Source: Clostridiales bacterium (lineage in GTDB: Bacteria; Bacillota; Clostridia; Lachnospirales; WQUN01). From it: a stretch of 14,383 nucleotides of DNA. The stretch spans positions 1 through 14,383 of the forward strand of contig JAISRJ010000057.1 in the NCBI GenBank assembly GCA_031273705.1, read 5' to 3'. Below are positions 12,725 through 14,383 of the stretch, one piece after another. A model generated the notes under the pieces. That model was not told the DNA's origin and ran no database searches. It was given only the letters and a program-made list of their open reading frames with translations. Numbering within the stretch: the stretch's first letter is position 1; the number at the start of each line of letters is the position of its first letter. A program made the translations under genes and the position numbers.

Positions 12725-13999
12725 TTATGGGCACAATATATTCTTGCCACTTAAATAACTCTCATCGCTCCATAAATATTCCCATTTACCGAAACGACCA
12801 ATTAAAGTTACGCCTTTATTTAGAAGATAATTCCTTACAATATTTCTATGTATTTCCATTTCTTTTAGAAAAATAACATTCCCAAAGGGTAGCAATTTGT
12901 AATCTATAAAAATAATATCTTCCGGTTGACAAATTTTCATTTTATTAAGGGAATAGCGAACATTTTCTATTATTTTTTGTTTATCAACAATATCATCATG
13001 ATAATGATATACTTCAAATTGCATTGAGCTACTGCCCTCAGGGGCGTTTTTTGTGGATTTTATACTTGGAGAATTTACCCGTGCGGCCAATATATCATCG
13101 TCATATATGTAGAACCACAAATATTTAGCGATATTAGATTTATTAAATCCAACAGATACAATACTTATTTTGCTTGCTTTTAACTTGCTTGCGTTTTTCT
13201 GAATATAATCGGGGATATAGCCGCATATATTAACTAATTCCGGCAATGGAATCGAACTGACTAAATGTTCATAATGGCAACTCGTATTATCTGAAAAATA
13301 AACGCGTTTTAAATTTAAGTCAATATGTATAGCTTTTTTATTATAAATTACTTTTATTCCTTTTAACAGAGGTTTTAGGAAAGTTACATAGCCCCCCCTC
13401 CCGGAGGCAACGAACGGATATCTCATTTCTTTCGCGTAATAGTCTATTTCTGTATTTTTATCGAAAGAGCCATATAGAATTTTTTCTAAATCCGGAGTAT
13501 TTAGTCTCGACCCGATCCAGCTTGTTGACATATCTTCCGGACGTACTGTCCAGTATTTCTTGGTGTAAATATAATAAAATTTCTCAGCTATTAAATCACC
13601 ATAAGAAGCCTTCAGCCATTCGCCATAATTAGCTATTACTCTATATTCTTTTTTTTCTATTAAGGATTTAAGGAATCTTGTTTTTTCCAGAGCGCTCATA
13701 TCAGACATATTATTAATCAACGGATGCTTTAGCCATAAGCCGTTATAATAATTGTATGAGATTGGTAAATGTGATATACAGGGCGTTTTATCAAAAAACT
13801 CGCGAGCTTCATTATTTTTGGTGAATGACAAATGGACAGCTGAGTCGAAAGTAAAACCATTTATATTAAAGCTATGGCACAAGCCGCCATAATAATTTTC
13901 CGCTTCAAATACGACGGCGTTCTTGCCTTCTTTTGCTCTTTCATGTGCACATGCCAGACCAGAAATTCCAGCGCCCAATACTAAATAATCTACCTTCAT
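12725..13999 (-). CDS. FAD-dependent oxidoreductase (UDP-galactopyranose-mutase/amine-oxidase-like)
   Basis: 424 residues. The N-terminal Rossmann FAD site is clear: VLGAGISGLACAHE (7-20), acidic E32 at the end of the second strand, and GG (38-39) before LCHSF. SGRGGYVTF (199-207) and the C-terminal GRFGKWEYLWSDE (401-413) match the flavin enzymes that occur in bacterial polysaccharide clusters and are often labelled protoporphyrinogen-oxidase-like or UDP-galactopyranose-mutase-like. The reaction is not known from sequence; a haem role is unlikely in this context. The ATG overlaps the stop of the upstream epimerase (ATGA), so the two are translated together. Base composition looks more AT-rich than the housekeeping genes, as is common for exchanged polysaccharide clusters. 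Confidence 0.82.
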   Translation of the reverse strand: MKVDYLVLGAGISGLACAHERAKEGKNAVVFEAENYYGGLCHSFNINGFTFDSAVHLSFTKNNEAREFFDKTPCISHLPISYNYYNGLWLKHPLINNMSDMSALEKTRFLKSLIEKKEYRVIANYGEWLKASYGDLIAEKFYYIYTKKYWTVRPEDMSTSWIGSRLNTPDLEKILYGSFDKNTEIDYYAKEMRYPFVASGRGGYVTFLKPLLKGIKVIYNKKAIHIDLNLKRVYFSDNTSCHYEHLVSSIPLPELVNICGYIPDYIQKNASKLKASKISIVSVGFNKSNIAKYLWFYIYDDDILAARVNSPSIKSTKNAPEGSSSMQFEVYHYHDDIVDKQKIIENVRYSLNKMKICQPEDIIFIDYKLLPFGNVIFLKEMEIHRNIVRNYLLNKGVTLIGRFGKWEYLWSDESYLSGKNILCP

Positions 14000-14383
14000 A
14001 TCTGATCAGTTTTGGTACGTAACCATTCGATTGTTGTTTTTATGCCATCCTCAAAATTGACTTTCGGTTCATAACCCGTATCCGCCGTTAATTTTGATAT
14101 ATCATATTCTTCAAGCGATAACGAGCGTCCATTGTATGGTAATTCTCCAAGGTATAAAATAATAGACGGGTCAATTGTATCACGTATTATACTTATAAAT
14201 TCTTTTAATTTGCGAGGCTTATTGCTTCCAATGTAATAAGCGGTGTTTTTCTTTCCTTTTTGTTCTACAGCCATAATTCCCTTTACCGCGTCAGATATAT
14301 GTACAAAGTCATATAGTTGCTCTCCGGATGTAAAAGAAGCGCGTTTTCCAGTGAGCATAAGCTTTGCCGCGAAATTAACAAAG
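13996..14383 (-). CDS. NAD-dependent sugar-nucleotide epimerase/dehydratase, 5' partial
   Basis: Only the C-terminal 128 residues are in the window; the reading frame stays open through the right edge, so the ATG at 14358 is internal. TSGEQLYDFVHISDAVKGI is the typical late segment of extended short-chain dehydrogenases acting on nucleotide sugars, followed by YIGSNKPRKLKEF and the C-terminal YDISKLTADTGYEPKVNFEDGI-type ending (aligned in short pieces YDISKLTADTGYEP and NFEDGIKTTIEWL). The Rossmann NAD site and the catalytic YxxxK lie outside the window, so the exact sugar cannot be named. Its stop overlaps the start of the FAD enzyme, pointing to a shared pathway in surface-polysaccharide synthesis. 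Confidence 0.85.
   Translation of the reverse strand, partial: FVNFAAKLMLTGKRASFTSGEQLYDFVHISDAVKGIMAVEQKGKKNTAYYIGSNKPRKLKEFISIIRDTIDPSIILYLGELPYNGRSLSLEEYDISKLTADTGYEPKVNFEDGIKTTIEWLRTKTDQI

Overview
The window looks like chromosomal DNA from a spore-forming, moderately low-GC member of the Firmicutes, most likely class Clostridia. The grounds are a full-length Spo0A, an S-layer-homology (SLH) surface protein, an infC-rpmI-rplT operon behind a Firmicutes-type attenuated leader, the rsmD-coaD-coiled-coil gene order, and strong G-rich Shine-Dalgarno sites. No rRNA, tRNA, CRISPR array, phage gene or insertion sequence was seen.

Layout. Positions 1-2236 (minus) carry a two-gene surface operon: a membrane-anchored coiled-coil protein, then, 2 nt after its stop, an SLH protein that runs off the left edge. 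The roughly 580 bp upstream of it (2237-2813) is rich in signals: candidate promoters, a perfect 10-bp inverted repeat, a 12-bp tandem repeat, a 13-codon upstream ORF with a good ribosome site, and a nested set of inverted repeats that could fold as a pseudoknot. Next come spo0A (2814-3719), a flavodoxin-like/SCP2 fusion protein (3941-5071) and an M1-family zinc peptidase lipoprotein (5102-6619), the last two probably one operon. After a clear terminator follow prs, a DivIVA-like coiled-coil protein, coaD and rsmD, all on the minus strand; prs has its own promoter.

At about 9.8-10.3 kb transcription diverges. On the plus strand infC (very probably with an AUU start), rpmI and rplT form the translation operon, preceded by a long leader ending in an intrinsic terminator just before infC, as expected for an L20 autoregulatory leader. 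A secreted or membrane-anchored polysaccharide deacetylase follows under its own promoter. The right end (12725-14383, minus) holds an FAD-dependent, UDP-galactopyranose-mutase-like oxidoreductase and the C-terminal part of an extended-SDR sugar-nucleotide epimerase, translationally coupled; this is probably the edge of a surface-polysaccharide cluster and looks more AT-rich than the rest.

How it fits together: housekeeping genes (prs, coaD, rsmD, infC operon) are interleaved with cell-envelope genes (SLH operon, lipoprotein peptidase, deacetylase, polysaccharide enzymes) and the sporulation master regulator. The least explained parts are the SLH-operon leader, the four-copy AT-rich tandem repeats that sit against the promoters of two envelope operons and in the leader of a third, and the flavodoxin-SCP2 fusion paired with an exported peptidase. 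I see no complete new defence or biosynthetic system. All promoter, fold and GC statements are by eye, not computed.
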